A stretch of DNA of 44,973 nucleotides from Chara braunii. Taxonomy: Eukaryota > Streptophyta > Charophyceae > Charales > Characeae. The DNA lies in assembly GCA_003427395.1 (NCBI GenBank), contig BFEA01000342.1:111600-156572 (forward strand), written 5' to 3'. Below are positions 11,660 through 22,701 of this stretch, in pieces. Under the pieces are notes generated by a model. That model was not told the origin of the DNA and made no database searches. It worked only from the letters and a program-made list of their open reading frames with translations. Positions within the stretch are counted from its first letter, which is position 1. Each line of letters starts with the position of its first letter. Position numbers and translations under genes: made by a program.

Positions 11660-11690
11660 AATCTGTGTTACACAGACAAAAACGATGGTT
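11660..11690 (-). promoter_or_regulatory. Splice-acceptor-like site before Gag1 of element A
   Basis: On the minus strand a T-rich stretch (TTTTTGTCTGTG) leads to TAACACAG, with the AG at 11,664-11,663, 24 nt upstream of the Gag1 ATG. It matches the pattern seen before other ORFs of both elements. Confidence 0.35.
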
Positions 11691-11933
11691 TTTCGGATTA
11701 AATTTTCGGCCACCTCACTCTTTTTCCTTTTTAAACTTTTTCCTTTTTATCCCATATACCATTTAAGACTCTCTGCATCTACATTTCTAGTTTATGAATC
11801 CTACCTTTCCTCCCCAATCGACACTCACTAGCTTTCCTAACCAGTGTCCCTACCTTGCTTTTAAATACCCAAGTCCAACCTCGTCTGTCATCTTAAGATA
11901 AAAAATGGATTTTTGTCACTTTCCCAGATTCCT

Positions 11934-12693
11934 TTACCACCCTATTCGTCCAACCTCTTCAACGGACACCCAGTCGCCTGTCCAGGAATCATACACCATC
12001 CAAAACATTATCGGGATACCATCAACATATGCCCTGATTTTTATTTCAGCCTTAAACTTTTTCCAAACGTTTGTCTCGGTTTCATGACATGAACGCGGAC
12101 ATAAGCGTTAACTATTGATAGGATTTCTTCGAAATCCCTACCAGCTCCGGCCCCATCTCCAGATATAGGCAGTAGAGGGCCTCTGGTGTGAAAAATTTGC
12201 ACCCTCCCTGGGGCGCCGCTCGAGCTGCTAAGGCCGCTTGTTCTACATTCACGTGTTCGTTGAAGACTTCATCAATGATGAAGTCTGGAAGAGTGGCTAT
12301 TATATAATCGGTGGGGTAAACAAAATTCGATGCCCACCTTGCTTCTATCATTTATATCACCGGTCTGAACTCCCCCCAGCTTGTTTCTCGGACTTTCTTC
12401 TCAAGGATTGTTCCAGTGATTATGATGTATCGTGATAGGGGCTGATCGCCAGATCTACTCCATGCATCCTTCACAGATGCGACGAAAGATACAATGTCGC
12501 TCTTACTATTATACTTCCCGATCGAGGGTGTGCCCATTTCAACCCATACAAATGCTTCCTGCCTAATTGAGGTACCCCACCATGCGGTATTCTCCTCCTC
12601 TCTTTCGCTCAGGCCTCTAGGCAGGCATATTCTTAACCCTTGTGGCGTACAAACTGGGAGTTCAACCCCGGATTCTTGAATGGCATGCGACAT
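11934..12693 (-). pseudogene. Unrecognised ~250-codon family member M1, upstream of Gag1 (element A)
   Basis: I do not recognise this family. It starts at ATG 12,693 (MSHAIQ), 22 nt after a good acceptor-like site. The N-terminal module has LRICLP, then TAWWGTSIRQEAFVWVE. The middle has SWGEFRPVI, a TAA (12,352-12,354), then LPDFIIDEVFNEH. The C-terminal module has YCLYLEMGP, then after a frameshift near 12,120 WKKFKAEIKIRAYVDGIP and a Trp/Val-rich end. The same landmarks in the same order occur in M2 and in four plus-strand copies near 22.7-26.2 kb. Gag1 begins 296 nt downstream on the same strand. No signal peptide or known catalytic motif is seen. It is probably an accessory protein of the retroelement; the function is unknown. 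Confidence 0.6.
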
Positions 12694-12713
12694 TTTTGGG
12701 GTGATCGTTGGTG

Positions 12714-12745
12714 GCCTGAGTGATACAAAAAGGAGAGACAAAAGG
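12714..12745 (-). promoter_or_regulatory. Splice-acceptor-like site before M1
   Basis: On the minus strand a pyrimidine-rich tract (TTTTGTCTCTCCTTTTTG) is followed by TATCACTCAG|G. The AG is at 12,717-12,716 and the ATG of M1 is 22 nt downstream. It is one of the two best acceptor matches in element A. Confidence 0.45.
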
Positions 12746-13000
12746 CACACAGTATTTATATGTAAGTCCTATTTGGTATTGACATATTCACCCTCTATAT
12801 TTTTTTTATTTTTTTTTTTGATCTGAGATATAAACATTTTTACCCTAATCTTCTTACTTTTTCATATCACACTCTCACCTCTTCTTAGTACTTATCCCTT
12901 CTTCTTCTTCAGTCACCTACTGCTTCCCTTCAATCTCACATTTTTTCCCCTTTTCTCACTTCCTGCCCTTCTGTTTTCTGGTCATCCTCTTCTATCATTT

Positions 13001-13776
13001 CTAGAATACAAATCCTCTCTCTTCTTCTTCCATTTCTTCTGCTGTAACCCAATCCCAGATCAAAAAATATAGACCGAACCAAACATAGCGGGAACATCAT
13101 CCACACAGACTCCTGAACGCACTTCCTCTTTCAGTTTTTTCCAATACCCAAACCTTTCCTCCATATGGTAGGTTCGAGCATATGCATCAACGATGGATAA
13201 AATGTTGTTGAAATCACTCTTGGCTAATTCTTACCCCATCTCTAGGTACAAGCAGTAAATCATATGAGGAGTGGAGAAGTCATACCCTCTATTAAGTACC
13301 CTTAGCGTGGCTTCAGCGGCCAACTCCACCCTGCCCTAGCCATTAAACATCTCATTGATAACGAAATTAGGGAGCGTGGTTCTAATGTAACGAATTGCAA
13401 GAATAAAATCTTTGGGCGGAAGCACTCTGGCTTCCCTCCTAAACTCTCCTGCTTCCTGTCATCGACTCTCTCGGATCCAGACGTTGAGTGCGACTTCCAT
13501 TAGCCCAATGAGTTGTAGCAGATACCCGTCTTCCCCTTGATTAAGATGACCCTGCCATAGGCGGGTGGATAGGTAAATGATGACTCTCACCCTCCTGCAT
13601 TCATCTATCGTACCCCAACTTTTTTCTACCCATATAAATGCTTCAGTCCCTAGCGTGTGGCCCCACCATGTGTCGCAAAGTTTAGCTCTGCCTTTCCCTT
13701 TCGGCAGTGTCATTTCCAAACCATCATTGTTCCTAATAGGTGCCTCAACCCTGGACACCTGCCCTGCATAAGGCAT
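13001..13776 (-). pseudogene. Unrecognised ~250-codon family member M2, upstream of M1 (element A)
   Basis: A single frame of 258 codons from ATG 13,776 (MPYAGQ) to TAG at 13,001, interrupted by TGA (13,459-13,461), TAG (13,336-13,338) and TAA (13,231-13,233) but with no frameshift. Landmarks shared with its paralogues: LEMTLP, TWWGHTLGTEAFIWVEKSW, LPNFVINEMFNG, YCLYLEMG, ILSIVDAYAR and SGVCVDDVPAMF, followed by a Trp-rich end and a Glu-rich tail. M1 starts 308 nt downstream. Three nonsense changes with a preserved frame suggest base-substitution decay of a once functional gene. The function is unknown. Confidence 0.6.
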
Positions 13777-13804
13777 TTTGATCGAATCCCGAAGACCTCG
13801 TTTT

Positions 13805-13825
13805 GTGACCTGTCACAAGGGCAAG
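13805..13825 (-). promoter_or_regulatory. Splice-acceptor-like site before M2
   Basis: The minus strand reads GCTTGCCCTTGTGACAG|G, with the AG at 13,811-13,810, 34 nt before the M2 ATG. The pyrimidine tract is shorter than at M1. Confidence 0.3.
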
Positions 13826-14095
13826 CCAAATGACAACTTATTTAATGTACTGTTTTAGTCACTGATTTTTAGGTATTCTTACTACGAAATAGCCTGACCT
13901 AAAAATAGGTATCTTTTTTCTGTATTTTTTCTGGCATACCCCTTTATTCTTTAGTTTCTCCTGGTCTGACCTCGGTAAGGATCATGAGGATCCAGATTAC
14001 TTTTTCTCAACCCAACTCAGATGGATTTCCTCACGTCTCATTTCTAGTCAGTAATGAAAGAGAGCCTGGACCTCATTCCACCTTACTTCTTTCTT

Positions 14096-14593
14096 CTAGA
14101 TACTCCCTTTATATATTAGGTATGAGATTAATCCGCACATCTCCATTTGGCACAGGAAGAACAACACTAATGTGACACATAACTGGTGGTTCGTCAGCGT
14201 GCTTTGAGATGTCACGGGGGGATCATGTACGTATGGTGGTGGAGGTGGAAGGGCAGGCTGAGGTGGTTGGAGAACTATAGCTAATTGCTGAGGACACCGC
14301 GCCATGGAAGACGATAGCGCAGGATACGGGCGAGATGAAAGTAGCTCAAATCGCGGTGGCGGAGCGCCATAATGTTGTTCATACTTATAAGAGTAATATG
14401 CCATCTTTTCGGGGGACGGCGTGCGTTCACGAAAATCCTCCAGACGCCGGCGCAAACGCACCCCCTCCCACTTTTCCTCTTCCTCCTCCTCTTATTCTCG
14501 CTCTTCTCTTTCCTTCGTCCAATCGATAGGCCTTTCCGCCGCCTTTCCTTGTCGTCCACCTCTTCTTCTTCCAGCTCCAGTTCGGCGAGGCAT
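14096..14593 (-). pseudogene. Arg-rich, Pro-rich ORF at the 5' end of element A
   Basis: An unrecognised 165-codon frame starts at ATG 14,593 in strong context (CCACCATGCC). It has one internal TAA, in a Glu-rich run near 14,490. The N-terminus is strongly basic (RRTGAGRRRGGRQGKAAERP) and is followed by an acidic run and an Arg-rich helix. A proline-rich segment near 14,230-14,270 contains PPPPP, and a hydrophobic stretch near the C-terminus (LVLFFLCQMEMCGLISYLIY) could span a membrane. It would be the first ORF after the candidate PBS, about 500 nt downstream. Unlike its neighbours it has no clear acceptor-like site before it. It may be a chance frame. Confidence 0.35.
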
Positions 14594-14599
14594 GGTGGA

Positions 14600-15091
14600 A
14601 AGCTTTATATCAAGAAGTACCCTAAGTACCTAACTGAGAGAATACCTAAACTCAAGATATGTATAGTTACTAAGGAATATCAAAATAGATTTTATACCCG
14701 ATGTATGAATGATAGGAAAAAGTGTCACAATCAGAAGGAATTATTACAGAGAATAAACTTTCGAATGGTCTTGTAGCTTCCTATTAGGTCTTTCGCTATG
14801 GATGATTGTATACGCTCTCCTTTTAGCAGACAAAAGGAACAAGTATCTTCCCAAGACACGTACAAACTAAACTTGCCGAGATGCTGTTCAGGGTTTTTCA
14901 ACTCGCACTTGTCGTATCCCCAAAGCACCTCTTCCGACACTAGGCTCGTACCGACAAAATATTCTATAGTCTTATTCTCTTTACCTGGTGAAGAATCGTA
15001 TACTATCCTACCCTTTTACTTGTCGTTTTGCTAGGGCTTCAATTTACCAGACCCAGGTCAGTTCACATAGGACCTCGGCAGGCAACCGAAG
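14600..15091 (-). other. Leader region between candidate PBS and first ORF of element A
   Basis: About 490 bp with no credible coding frame. If the primer binding site at 15.1 kb is real, this is the untranslated leader of A. Confidence 0.4.
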
Positions 15092-15110
15092 GTCCCCGGC
15101 AACGGCACCA
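15092..15110 (-). other. Candidate primer binding site (tRNA-Asp type), element A
   Basis: The minus strand reads TGGTGCCGTTGCCGGGGAC. Its complement ends in CCCCGGCAACGGCACCA, which matches the 3' end of plant tRNA-Asp (CCCCGGCAACGGCGCCA) except at the discriminator base. Plant Tat/Athila-type elements use tRNA-Asp. The site lies at the upstream end of A in the correct orientation, with TG/CA-type sequence (TGTCG on the plus strand from 15,113) two bases away, as expected for an adjoining LTR end. Confidence 0.5.
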
Positions 15111-15112
15111 CT

Positions 15113-16560
15113 TGTCGCGCGCGGTGGTCCTGCGCCCTGCTGGGGAGCAATGAACCTCACGGTCGTGTCACGCAGGATGTTTCGCCTGAAAAGAACCAGT
15201 TGCCACTCTAACCGTGCGCGCGTGCTATACCTCTCACGACGCCCTGCGACAGGTCGGGACGTCGCGAGGTAAAACTTACCTCTACCCGAGGGGCTGTCAC
15301 CACCCTCAGGTAGGCGTATCCCGGCTGAGCTACCGGCCCATGTGCGAAGGCTTTTACATGCCTGAGTAGAGATAGGTCGGTCGAGGGCGTTTGCTCGATC
15401 GTTGTAGCATAATATGGGGTACGCGCGGTAAGACGCCTAGGACTAACTCGTTAGATACTCATGTCGAACTTTGAGACGGTCGTTTATTTCCGCTTTTGTT
15501 CCAAAGACACATTCTCCTTTTGACCGCTATTTTTAAAGTATAAAAACAAAACCTTGTCACTACAAAAGGATATTCTACTCTACTCAACGTATGACTGATT
15601 ATCAGATATCATAAGACTTATATAAGACTGATTATGAATATCGAGGTATTACCACTGGGAACCCTTCCCACTTTCACAAGTGTTGAGTGTCCATAACTCT
15701 TTAACAGATCAAGTCCAGTTCAATCCGAAACTCACGAACAAAACAGACATGCACAACATAATGCAAAGACAGTTCACATGCCATGCACTAACGGCGTCAA
15801 TCATCAACCATTGACCTTGTCCCTCACTCCTCAGACCATGCATGACAACTCTATCTTTCCTTAGATGCAAGCCCAACCCCCTCACACTTATTCAAAGGAC
15901 CATTGAGAGTGACCAGGACCNTTCAGGCAATGACCACAGGTGACAGTTTNNCTGACCACATGGTTTGATTTTGGATGTAGGTATCAAGCCAANGNGAAAA
16001 AGTTGAATCGGCAACGACCGACCTGTTATCGAGTGATAACAGAAAATTGAGTCCTTTATGTAGGACTTCTCCTTTAATTGCAGTANACCAAAGCAAAGAC
16101 CTNCACACACNCAGGTCAACAATGATTCAACATCCCCATTTGATTCCCGCATAAGGGTCCAACCCTTAGTTCTGGTTTGTGAGTTTTGGGATCAACATCC
16201 CAAAGTCCAACCCCTAGCTTCTATCTACCCTGAGTCGTCTGTCACTCCTCCTCCTTTTATTTCAAGGAGTTTCTTTGCCTTTGTCTCAAGTTGCCCCAGG
16301 GAAACTCATATTTCCCCTTACTCTCAATACTTGCAGTTTCTCTCTTGCAAATCAGCACACCCTTTTGTGCTTACTCGGTAATCTAACTGAGATCTACTCA
16401 TGTCGTTCGGTGGTTTCTCCCTTAGGAGCCTATTAATGAACTGAGGTTATGCGAAACTTCTTCTTATCTAATTCTTTTCCCTGCGTTACTCGCTTTCCTT
16501 CACATTTTTTTTAAGGAACCTTTGGAGTCGCTCCCGATTTAGCACTCCTTTTCCTTTCTT
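15113..16560. other. Possible 5' LTR / flank of element A, non-coding
   Basis: No credible coding frame. If the adjoining PBS is genuine this should begin the 5' LTR, with its end at 15,113, but no matching sequence was found near 1-2.67 kb. A perfect splice-donor-like GAG|GTAAGT occurs on the minus strand at 15,282-15,274. Scattered Ns at 15,921-16,111 mark low-quality assembly. Confidence 0.35.
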
Positions 16561-16594
16561 TTTTTCTTGTCCTGACATACGCAAGTAATGGGCT

Positions 16595-18211
16595 GATTCA
16601 CCCGGGAATCTTCCACTACTTGATCAATTCCAAATAATCTGTTAGTCAGAAGAGTAGTCGAGTCGCCCCAACGGGAGCACTCAGTCACTCTTTAAAATTC
16701 ATGCAGTTCTCACACAATCAAGCAGTTCATGCAATCTAGCACAAGTGACAGGATAACTCACCCGGGAATATCATTTTATTAGTTAAGCAGATTGTTAGGA
16801 GACCTATGTTGAATCGTTTCATCACGTGGCCCAATACTCAGAGAACATTCTAGATCCAGGTCTCAATACAGACTTAAAGCTAGTAATAGGCGGTCTTCAT
16901 GGAAGCCTCCTATTATTCCTTCATCAAAGCTTAGTCTCTCCCTTAAAAGTGTAATACGATCACCCTACGGGAGCCACCCTACTACTATCTCAAAGTCAGA
17001 CGAGCTAGGATTATGTCAGCGGATTCAGGCAAACACTAGATCCTCCCTTTGCTGGAGTATCTTGTTAGACCCGTTAAGATTGAGTTAAGCAAGCATTAGG
17101 ATGACCCCACGGAAGCCTCCTATGTCCTGCTTCAATGTTAATTAGGTGGATCGTTAGTACTTATTTATATCGTTCATTAGTCATACCTGAACAAGTCGTA
17201 AGGTTACTCACCCGTGAGTATCCCTTTACTTGTTCAAACATAATCGCCTTACTTCTTCCTTCCGTTAGTTAACCTCTAAATCAAACAAGTGTTAGGATAA
17301 CCCACCTGGGAGCCATCCTACCACCAGTTTGATGCATTGGAGATAAAAAACAACTCTTAATTCAGTTGCCCTGACAGATCACCTATCTGGACTATGCGTT
17401 GTAAGTGAGCAAAAGGCATGTTGACTCCCACGGGAAGTCGGACAGATCGACCCAGACTTAGGAGTTCGTACACTCACCTGGGAATACTCGAATCCCTTCC
17501 CAGTCTCGTTCGATTGGTGATAGGAGAGCCTTATGGAAGTCTCCTGTTACTTTTTGTCTTTGTTAGCCTTTTGAAGACGCATACCCTGTGAGAGTATTGG
17601 GTTAATTGACGTTTGTTACGTTAAAGAAATGTACCCCTCGGGAGTATCGGATCAATCGGTTATTGTTACGTTTGAAAGAGTGTACCCCACTGGAGTACCG
17701 GATCAATTGTTGTTGTCAAGTTGAAGAAGCGTAACCCACGAGAATACCGGATCAATGATTGTTGTAAAGTTGAAGAAGCGTACCGCACGGGAGTACCGGA
17801 TCAACTTTGCTTTTGTCAGATAATTTGAAGAGGTGTACCTCACGGGAGTACAGGACCAAATCGGTTTTTGTTAGACTGAAGGAGTGTATTTCACGGAAGT
17901 ACCGGATCAAATTGACTTTCGTTAAACTAAGGAGTGTATTTCACGGAAGTACCGGATCAAATTGACTTTCGTTAAACTGAAGGAGTGTACTTCACGGAAG
18001 TACCGGATTACTTCCTAGACTTAGCCTATAATGTAATGAGAGGACTGCACGGCAGCCTCTCGTCACAAACGCCGCAATCAAACAGACATTTCATCAATTT
18101 GCTACCTTAGTCAGATGAACAGCAGGGTAACTTCGCACGGCGAGGACCCCATCATCTAGTTTAGTAGACTAATACAAGCGATGTGACGACCCTACGAGAG
18201 CCTCCATCACA
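16595..18211. repeat. Tract of ~20 small hairpins with covarying stems
   Basis: A degenerate core around CC-ACG-GG recurs roughly 20 times at irregular spacing, then at 50-57 bp spacing from 17,575 to 18,010. Flanks of each core are complementary although their sequence differs. Examples: GACT/AGTC at 17,423-17,439; ATAC/GTAT at 17,581-17,597; GTAC/GTAC at 17,682-17,698; GTACTTC/GAAGTAC at 17,987-18,003; TACTCAC/GTGAGTA at 17,205-17,220; TAGGAT/ATCCTA at 17,293-17,320; GAGAGG/CCTCTC with CTGC/GCAG at 18,038-18,061; TCGC/GCGA with GGGT/ACCC at 18,125-18,149. The loop is ACG in most copies. No protein is encoded. The origin is unknown. Confidence 0.8.
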
Positions 18212-18239
18212 CCGCTTTCTCTTTCAAACCAGGCAGACT

Positions 18240-18457
18240 AGGTAACTTTTCAGTTCTTCCTAGATTCCTTTATTCTATCAAGCAAGATTCTTACTTAAAT
18301 CATACGTTTATTCAGCTTTTCCTTAAAGTTTTATTCCTGACTAAAGCTTGAAACATTATAGCATACATCCATACGAGCAACGTGATAGAGAGTTGTAGCA
18401 TGTAAGGGATACGGGAAAAGAGTAGATGATGCGTACTTTATGGTTCCTTGCCTCCAG
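18240..18457. other. Spacer between hairpin tract and 53-bp satellite
   Basis: About 220 bp of AT-rich sequence in which I see no gene or repeat. Confidence 0.5.
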
Positions 18458-19690
18458 AGTCTCCATCACCCGCACCCATCCACCATAGCAAACCTTCACT
18501 TACCTTCTTCCACCTCCATCACCCGCGCCCATCCACCATAACCAACCTTCACTTACCTTCTTCCACCTCCATCACCCGCACCCATCCACCATAGCCAACC
18601 TTCACTTACCTTCTTCCCTCTCCATCACCCTCGCCCATCCACCATAGTCAACCTTCACTTACCTTCTTTCACCTCCATCACCCGCACCCATCCATCATAG
18701 CCAAGCTTCACTTACCTTCTTCCTCCTCCATCACCCCCACCCATCCACCATAGCCAACCTTCACTTACCTTCTTCCTCCTCCATCACCCCCACCCATCCA
18801 CCATAGCCAACCTTCACTTACCTTCTTCCNNNNNNNNNNNNNNNNNNNNNNNNNNNNNNNNNNNNNNNNNNNNNNNNNNNNNNNNNNNNNNNNNNNNNNN
18901 NNNNNNNNNNNNNNNNNNNNNNNNNNNNNNNNNNNNNNNNNNNNNNNNNNNNNNNNNNNNNNNNNNNNNNNNNNNNNNNNNNNNNNNNNNNNNNNNNNNN
19001 NNNNNNNNNNNNNNNNNNNNNNNNNNNNNNNNNNNNNNNNNNNNNNNNNNNNNNNNNNNNNNNNNNNNNNNNNNNNNNNNNNNNNNNNNNNNNNNNNNNN
19101 NNNNNNNNNNNNNNNNNNNNNNNNNNNNNNNNNNNNNNNNNNNNNNNNNNNNNNNNNNNNNNNNNNNNNNNNNNNNNNNNNNNNNNNNNNNNNNNNNNNN
19201 NNNNNNNNNNNNNNNNNNNNNNNNNNNNNNNNNNNNNNNNNNNNNNNNNNNNNNNNNNNNNNNNNNNNNNNNNNNNNNNNNNNNNNNNNNNNNNNNNNNN
19301 NNNNNNNNNNNNNNNNNNNNNNNNNNNNNNNNNNNNNNNNNNNNNNNNNNNNNNNNNNNNNNNNNNNNNNNNNNNNNNNNNNNNNNNNNNNNNNNNNNNN
19401 NNNNNNNNATCACCCGCACCCATCCACCATAGCCAACCTTCACCTACCTTCTTCCACCTCCATCACCCGTGCCCATCCTTCATAGCCAACCTTCACTTCC
19501 CTTCTTCCACCTCCATCACCACACCCATCCACCATAGCCAGCCACTTCACACCTTCTTCCTCCCCCATCCCCTACATTCATCCACCATAAGCAACCACCT
19601 CACACCTTCCTCCTCCATCACCTACACCCATCCACCATAGCCGACCACCTCACACCTCCTCCCTCCTCTATCATTTCCCTTCACCACTCA
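18458..19690. repeat. 53-bp tandem satellite, interrupted by an assembly gap
   Basis: A 53-bp unit of the form CTCCATCACCCGCACCCATC-CACCATAGCC-AACCTTCACTTACCTTCTTC-CAC is repeated head to tail. Copies are near-identical before the gap and increasingly diverged after 19,500. The same unit recurs at the right edge of the window (from about 44,807). The unit length is not a multiple of three and no frame persists. Confidence 0.95.
18830..19408. other. Assembly gap (579 N)
   Basis: Unknown bases inside the 53-bp satellite. The true array length is therefore unknown and was probably collapsed during assembly. Confidence 1.
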
Positions 19691-19780
19691 AAGGTCCTAG
19701 GGACCCCAAGGGCCACATGGGACCTTAGGAAGGGCCGGCTAGGGTAAGTCAAGGAGCGAGGTCGATTAGGATGTGAAACT

Positions 19781-19782
19781 TC

Positions 19783-19830
<48 letters not shown>

Positions 19831-19838
19831 TCTCTCTT
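19781..19838. repeat. (CT)n microsatellite
   Basis: Nearly pure CT dinucleotide repeat with a few G interruptions. Confidence 0.95.
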
Positions 19839-19839
19839 T

Positions 19840-22640
19840 CTTCCTGCCCTTCAAGCCTCTTGATCCCTAACTCTTCCCTCACCCCGTCCCCTCCATGGCA
19901 TGTGACTAACCTCCCCGCTCACTTGTTACATTGCCAGGGAACGAACGACAAGGAACTCGGTCCTCATTTGGTGGAAAGCGAGGGCAAGGGGAGGGCTGTC
20001 GGTCCCTTATGCCACCAAGAAGGAAAAGGTATTGGAGTTTTTTTGCGAGCATCTGGGAAAGCGGGAAGAGTTGAAGTCTTGTGACAAGGTCAGTTTGAGT
20101 CAACCATTTTCCCCGACTGCATGACTAAGGAAAACACATGGCTTGCTTGAGGGAAGGGAAAGACAACCGAAGGCTCATCAAAGGCAAAGGAAACTTAGGC
20201 TTGTGGGAAGGGGCGGTGTGTTGATCCCAATGGGGATTGTATTTGGTTTGTGCTTTGTGTGGTGTTGCACAGGTGAGTAGCTTGGGATGGGCTTTTAGCG
20301 GGACTAGATCTGCCGGAAAACCGACAAGGGAAGGACTTGGGTCTTGCCTGGACTATGGATGTGGGAAGAACTTGATGGTTGAAAGCTTGAGTGCATGATA
20401 GACCATAGGATGTGATATTGTATGATGAATGAATGAGGTGACTCTCTTGTATGCAATGCAAAGGCCCGAAAAGACTAAGGGCGACCATGAATCGGCGAAT
20501 GCAACGCTAGTGACTTAAGCAAAAAAAAATATAGGGGCTAGGGGCATGGATGGTGCGACCGCACCCCAATGATGCCATAGAGATCGCCATGCTTAGTGAA
20601 AAGGTGTGTGGCCCAATGGATGACGCTTGACCTGGACACGAAAAGAAGATGAACTCTCAATGAACTCCCTGGACTGCCTGCGTATTGGAAGAAGCAATTG
20701 CCTGGTCAGACTCAAATGAATCGAGAAAACGTCATGAGTGATCAAAGACCTACCATTTAGACGCGAGAGCAGAGCTACATCCCCTAATGTAAAGCCCTCT
20801 CGCAAGTGGCTCATCCCCATCCATCTCATAGCACTAGGTGGGGGTGCCCCTGGGACGGACGACCCGCGCCCTGAGCGTGAGCGTGGGCGGGTCGAGCCAA
20901 ATGAGACCCGCAGTGGGGTCGACTTAGGCTCGAAAGTCCTTCAGGGTATGGCCCCTACAAAAATGGTGGAGGTGTCGGATATGGGTTAAACAGACCCATA
21001 CGATCTCGAGGGGGGCGCCCGACGCATGACCGTGTACATAACCGAAGATAAGGAATGAGGACTTGTGTATGCTCTGTTCCCTTGAATGAATTAGATTTGA
21101 GGGTGACTGGGCGCATGGCAAGGCCAGGCCTGGAGGAATAACATGCATGATTGCACATTTGATCAGCCATCTCCTTTGGAGGTGACTCTTGTCCTCCTTC
21201 TCTCGGGCTGATGTTCGTCAGACCGAGGAAGCCTTGGGCAAGCCGCAGGTCGACCCTTCCTCTTCGTTTGAAAGAAGGGCTCCGGTTACCTGACAGGCAG
21301 TTGGGATTCCGGGCTAGTCTGGGTTCCGATGAAAATCCCGCGGCGGAGTGATCCGACCGACCCGGGTGCCTCTCTCCTCTTCTTCGGAGCTCAGCGGGCT
21401 CCTTGCACCACACTTGAAATACTTGAAGGAACCTCATATGAATATAACGTGTAATCGAGAAGGAACAATCCTATCCTATGAAAGGACAGACAAAAGGAGA
21501 TAAGGGAATGAAGGGAGTTGCTAGACTCCAGAAAAAACTAGCTCACCTTTGAAGATGGTCACGAAAAGGAATTGGACACTGTGTATGGAAATTAAGGGTG
21601 AATGACACACACAGTCCTGAGAGAAAATTGTGAGCAATGGGTAGGAAGCGCTAGGTGCACCAAGGGAAAAACACTTGTACTCTGTGTGTCCCGCTTGGAA
21701 CTTGTGTTTGCATGATGGGGATATTGAGCGTCCTGCCTTTCGGAAGGAAAGGAGGGGTCTGCACCGGCTGGTGCGGGTTGCAAAACGTCGCTCCCTTTTG
21801 TAGGCTGCCGTGGGTTCGTGTGTGGAGGTCAGGCCACCGAGCTGTCGGACGGGAGTTTGTCACGTCGGTTGATTAGTGGCATTCTCGTGCGAGCGGTGAC
21901 GGGCTTCGGCTCGATGATCTGCCGGACGGAGTGTGAAATCTCCTCAGGCGGGGCTTAGCCTGTTGGTTGGCGGAGGGAGTACCACTGCATACGGGCACAG
22001 ACGGAGCCTAGGGGATGATTAATAGCTTCTCGTAACTTGGTTTGGGAAAGGCTGTTCCTTATCGGACCAATGGAAGTGAATGCCCGGACGGCTGACTTTT
22101 GTCCCTGTATTTAGGCACACGGGGTAACCCTTGGTGTCGGTATGGATGAGCAAAAGTGGCAATATGGGATGGGGTATTCTGGGCAAGAAGGTGAGGGTGA
22201 CCCCCCACTGGAGTCTGGGTACCACGCTCGAGACGGTTGAGCTATGCTTGAGGTACGAGATAAAACTCTGCCGATAGTAACAGTGGAGAGACCACTTTTG
22301 GAAAAAAAGTCGGTGACGAGATGACCGACCTGTGTGCGACTTTTGCCTGATTATTTTATTTTTTTGCCTCCCTCTGTAAAGTTTGCTTAAGAATGTTGGG
22401 AAGGGAACTGAGCCTCTAAGTCTATTCCCGCCCCTGCCTAAGTCCGCACGAGTGAGAGAACATGAGGATAAGGATGGATAGGAGTCGGAAGGAAATGGAA
22501 CCAAGAGAAAGGAAAGCCGGTTGATGGTGATCGATTGAGGGTACGACAGAGCAATGACATCAGGGAAATGGGTAGGGAGAGGTTAGGGAGACCCGGATGA
22601 GGGGTCTGAAAAGTAATTCTCATCTAGACAGGGAGACGGT
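19840..22640. other. Region upstream of element B without recognisable genes
   Basis: About 2.8 kb where the 5' LTR, PBS and leader of element B would be expected. I find no tRNA-complementary PBS, no repeat of the sequence from 34,142 onward and no credible coding frame. A perfect splice-donor-like CAG|GTGAGT lies at 20,270-20,278, and AGG|GTAAGT lies just upstream at 19,741-19,749. These could supply donors for the acceptor-like sites before P1-P4 and Gag. This is inference only. Confidence 0.4.
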
Positions 22641-22663
22641 CTGACCAAGAGGGGCCATGTGGT

Positions 22664-22682
22664 GCTCCCTTGTTGAAACAGG
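22664..22682 (+). promoter_or_regulatory. Splice-acceptor-like site before P1
   Basis: CTCCCTTGTTGAAACAG|G, with the AG at 22,680-22,681, 20 nt before the P1 start at 22,702. Confidence 0.35.
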
Positions 22683-22701
22683 ACCGGAGCCGGAAAACGG
22701 G

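Noticed and set aside
17570-18012. Hammerhead ribozyme / retrozyme tandem array
   Set aside because: The units have a hairpin flanked by purine-rich strands, but the CUGANGA and GAAA core sequences are not present in the right places.
16595-18211. CRISPR array
   Set aside because: The spaced short palindromic repeats superficially resemble one, but repeats vary in sequence, spacing is irregular, there are no cas genes and the context is eukaryotic.
18814-19443. Long minus-strand open frames
   Set aside because: They consist of translated Ns in the assembly gap.
20195-22623. Minus-strand ORFs upstream of P1
   Set aside because: Short frames with Pro/Ser/His-rich random composition, no motifs and no counterpart near element A.
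1-22640. Clear LTR pairs for elements A and B
   Set aside because: I compared sequence beyond the candidate PBS and polypurine tracts with the opposite ends by eye and saw no convincing match. A self dot-plot would be decisive.
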